Assembly: GCF_001439925.1 (NCBI RefSeq)
Contig: NZ_LMBV01000031.1
Span: forward strand, 1,005-37,247
DNA: 36,243 nucleotides
DNA from: Peribacillus muralis
Lineage (GTDB): Bacteria; Bacillota; Bacilli; Bacillales; DSM-1321
Reading direction: 5' to 3'
Part shown: in pieces, positions 35,093-36,243 of the stretch
How positions within the stretch are numbered: the first letter of the stretch is position 1
Layout: each line of letters opens with the position of its first letter
Made by a program: the position numbers and the translations under genes
Notes under the pieces: generated by a model
The model's database searches: none
What the model saw: only the letters and a program-made list of their open reading frames with translations
What the model was told of the DNA's origin: nothing

Positions 35093-35142
35093 CTTATTCC
35101 CTGATAGTGAAATAAGTAACTATCTATCTCTCTTGTTTAAGA

Positions 35143-35472
35143 TTATTTAAATTCTTTTCTATATAGTCTAAAAGCATAAATTGCACCGACTAAAAATACA
35201 AGCCCTTGAAATAGAATAAAGAACTGACGGAAGTATTCGATATTACGATCAACTAATGAAATAAAAATGGCATTCATAATGATTTGTGTAGTAAACATAC
35301 AAGAAATGATTTTGAGATAAATGGCATTTGTTCTTTCATCCGGCTTACCAAATTTTTTGCCAATATACCACAGCACTACTAGTGATCCTGCATACAAGAC
35401 CATCGTTAATCCCACAATAACATTAAAGTTTTGGGAGCTTTCGAGCATCCAATTATTTAGTACATCAATCAT
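35143..35472 (-). CDS. Small membrane protein paired with an XRE regulator
   Basis: A 109-residue protein with four predicted membrane segments: [39 protein letters not shown], a third around [18 protein letters not shown], and short basic loops ([20 protein letters not shown]). It looks like the DUF2178-type partners that follow small XRE genes. ATG at 35472 is preferred for its spacing from GAGAAAGG. It overlaps the XRE gene, so the two are coupled. Its role is unknown; such pairs may form a membrane-linked regulatory unit. Confidence 0.75.
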   Translation of the reverse strand: MIDVLNNWMLESSQNFNVIVGLTMVLYAGSLVVLWYIGKKFGKPDERTNAIYLKIISCMFTTQIIMNAIFISLVDRNIEYFRQFFILFQGLVFLVGAIYAFRLYRKEFK

Positions 35473-35701
35473 TGTTATCATCCTTTCTCACGTATGAAAA
35501 TATTGCATTTATATCCACTTCAAAATAGTTGGCTATTCTAAACGCTAATACAAGAGAAGGAGAATAATTATTCTTTTCCATTACAAATATGGTTTGCTTA
35601 GAAACCCCAACAGCATTAGCCAATTCCTTTTGTGACATTCTCCTCAACACCCTGTGTTCATACACTTTATTTTTAATGGAATCCCCAAAGTCCTCTTTCA
35701 C
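35465..35701 (-). CDS. XRE-family helix-turn-helix regulator
   Basis: A 78-residue protein with a Cro/CI-type helix-turn-helix: [20 protein letters not shown] is the DNA-reading region, followed by [20 protein letters not shown], typical of the YozG/SinR-like short regulators. GTG at 35701 has AAGGAAGG 8 nt upstream and is preferred to an earlier GTG inside that site. It is the first gene of a two-gene operon and probably autoregulated. Confidence 0.88.
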   Translation of the reverse strand: MKEDFGDSIKNKVYEHRVLRRMSQKELANAVGVSKQTIFVMEKNNYSPSLVLAFRIANYFEVDINAIFSYVRKDDNND

Positions 35702-35832
35702 AGTTAACACCTTCCTTTTTCCTATAAATACATAATATGCTTTTATTTTATAAAAGTAAAGTAAACTTATATAAAATAAATAAATTATTATATTTTTTTA
35801 AGGTCTTATTTATCATTTAACTTCAAAACAAT

Positions 35833-35876
35833 AAAAATGATTGGTTTCATAATATTCAGAAGCCAACCATTTTTAA
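35833..35876 (+). terminator. Hairpin with T-run
   Basis: AAATGATTGGTTTC and GAAGCCAACCATTTTT pair imperfectly, with Ts after the right arm. No intact gene ends before it on this strand. A second hairpin, AAGGCCGCC-AATT-GGCAGCCTT, lies at 35970-35991. No gene is supported in 35702-36040. Confidence 0.5.
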
Positions 35877-36047
35877 GATGTTTTTAATCTACAATGCCCC
35901 TTTAGTTTCATCAATGGTTTTTCACTTCATTTTCCGAATGTATGATAATTGTAAGAATTGCACATTTAAAAGGCCGCCAATTGGCAGCCTTCTTATGGCG
36001 ATAACGCACAAAGGCTTCCTTGAAAAAAAGTGTTAATCAAAACACCC

Positions 36048-36243
36048 GCCTTAAACTGGCTCCCATGTCAAAGACACTTATAAAAAAAGAGGTTAAGCTA
36101 CTTGAAGATGATTCCTATATTGAATAGGGGTCATCTTTTTTAGATTCCACTGATAACGGTAATTGTTATAGTAAGTCATGTAATCATTGATTTTCGATTT
36201 TAATTCCTTCAGTGTTTTGGCTGATTTATAATCTAGCTCATCC
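36048..36243 (-). mobile_element. IS3-family insertion sequence, right part, cut by window end
   Basis: The stretch contains the transposase 3' end and, just outside it, CTGGCTCCCATGTCAAAG, which resembles an insertion sequence terminal repeat. The exact outer end is uncertain because the other repeat is outside the window. Confidence 0.55.
36093..36243 (-). CDS. IS3-family transposase, C-terminal part
   Basis: Partial gene running off the window. The last 49 residues read DELDYKSAKTLKELKSKIND, then YMTYYNNYRYQWNLKKMTPI, then QYRNHLQVA and stop. The YYNNYRYQWNLKKMTPIQYR pattern is the typical C-terminus of the rve (DDE) integrase core of IS3/IS150-group transposases, after the last catalytic Glu. 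Whether the element is intact cannot be seen. Confidence 0.85.
   Translation of the reverse strand, partial: DELDYKSAKTLKELKSKINDYMTYYNNYRYQWNLKKMTPIQYRNHLQVA

Noticed and set aside
1..36243. CRISPR arrays, tRNA or rRNA genes
   Set aside because: No regularly spaced repeats and no cloverleaf or rRNA-like sequence noticed when reading either strand.

Overview
The window looks like chromosomal DNA of a low-G+C, endospore-forming Bacillaceae member. Evidence: strong GGAGG-type ribosome binding sites, frequent TTG/GTG starts, closely packed same-strand gene strings, a CgeB-like spore-surface glycosyltransferase, a complete SpsIJKL/RmlABCD-type dTDP-rhamnose operon, and several sigma-K-like -10 sites (CATANNNTA). 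All assignments come from reading the sequence; no database search was run.

Layout. (1) 1-740: an integration scar. It holds the C-terminal end of a tyrosine recombinase, two 10-bp direct repeats, and a short block that reads as the last codons of groEL. (2) 740-4000, minus strand: a large secreted calcium-binding-repeat protein overlapped by a small lipoprotein that seems to use a rare ATT start. (3) 4300-7170: a Phr-like secreted peptide gene with an in-frame stop, a divergent HxlR regulator/nitroreductase pair, a lactonase-like metallo-beta-lactamase-fold hydrolase, and a small P-loop kinase broken by three frameshifts. (4) 7170-8196: hairpins and a decayed small gene. (5) 8197-34176: a roughly 26-kb surface-glycan region. 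It contains pgcA, gtaB and ugd (glucose-6-P to UDP-glucuronate), a UDP-glucuronate 4-epimerase, seven glycosyltransferases (two GT4 enzymes with lysine-rich tails, two GT2, a CgeB-like enzyme, another GT-B enzyme, and a decayed GT2), a tandem double kinase-like protein, a TPR/FkbM methyltransferase, a DegT aminotransferase with a NeuD-type acyltransferase, and rfbABDC. (6) 34300-36243: a frameshifted MerR/DUF3967-type gene behind a 24-bp palindrome, an XRE regulator/membrane protein pair, and the truncated 3' end of an IS3-family transposase.

How it fits together. PgcA and GtaB supply UDP-glucose, Ugd oxidises it to UDP-glucuronate and the epimerase can make UDP-galacturonate. RfbA/RfbB make dTDP-4-keto-6-deoxyglucose, which RfbC/RfbD turn into dTDP-rhamnose and which the DegT/NeuD pair may divert into an N-acylated amino sugar. 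No flippase, polymerase, chain-length regulator, ABC exporter or initiating phosphoglycosyltransferase is present. With the CgeB-like gene and the sigma-K-like sites, this fits a glycan built inside the mother cell onto the spore coat, crust or exosporium rather than an exported capsule.

The most unusual part is the 10343-16111 module: two lysine-tailed GT4 enzymes around a protein with two kinase-like domains, whose reading frame continues in phase beyond its TAG stop. The window also has many single-base disruptions in otherwise coding-like stretches, from recent gene decay, sequencing error, or both.
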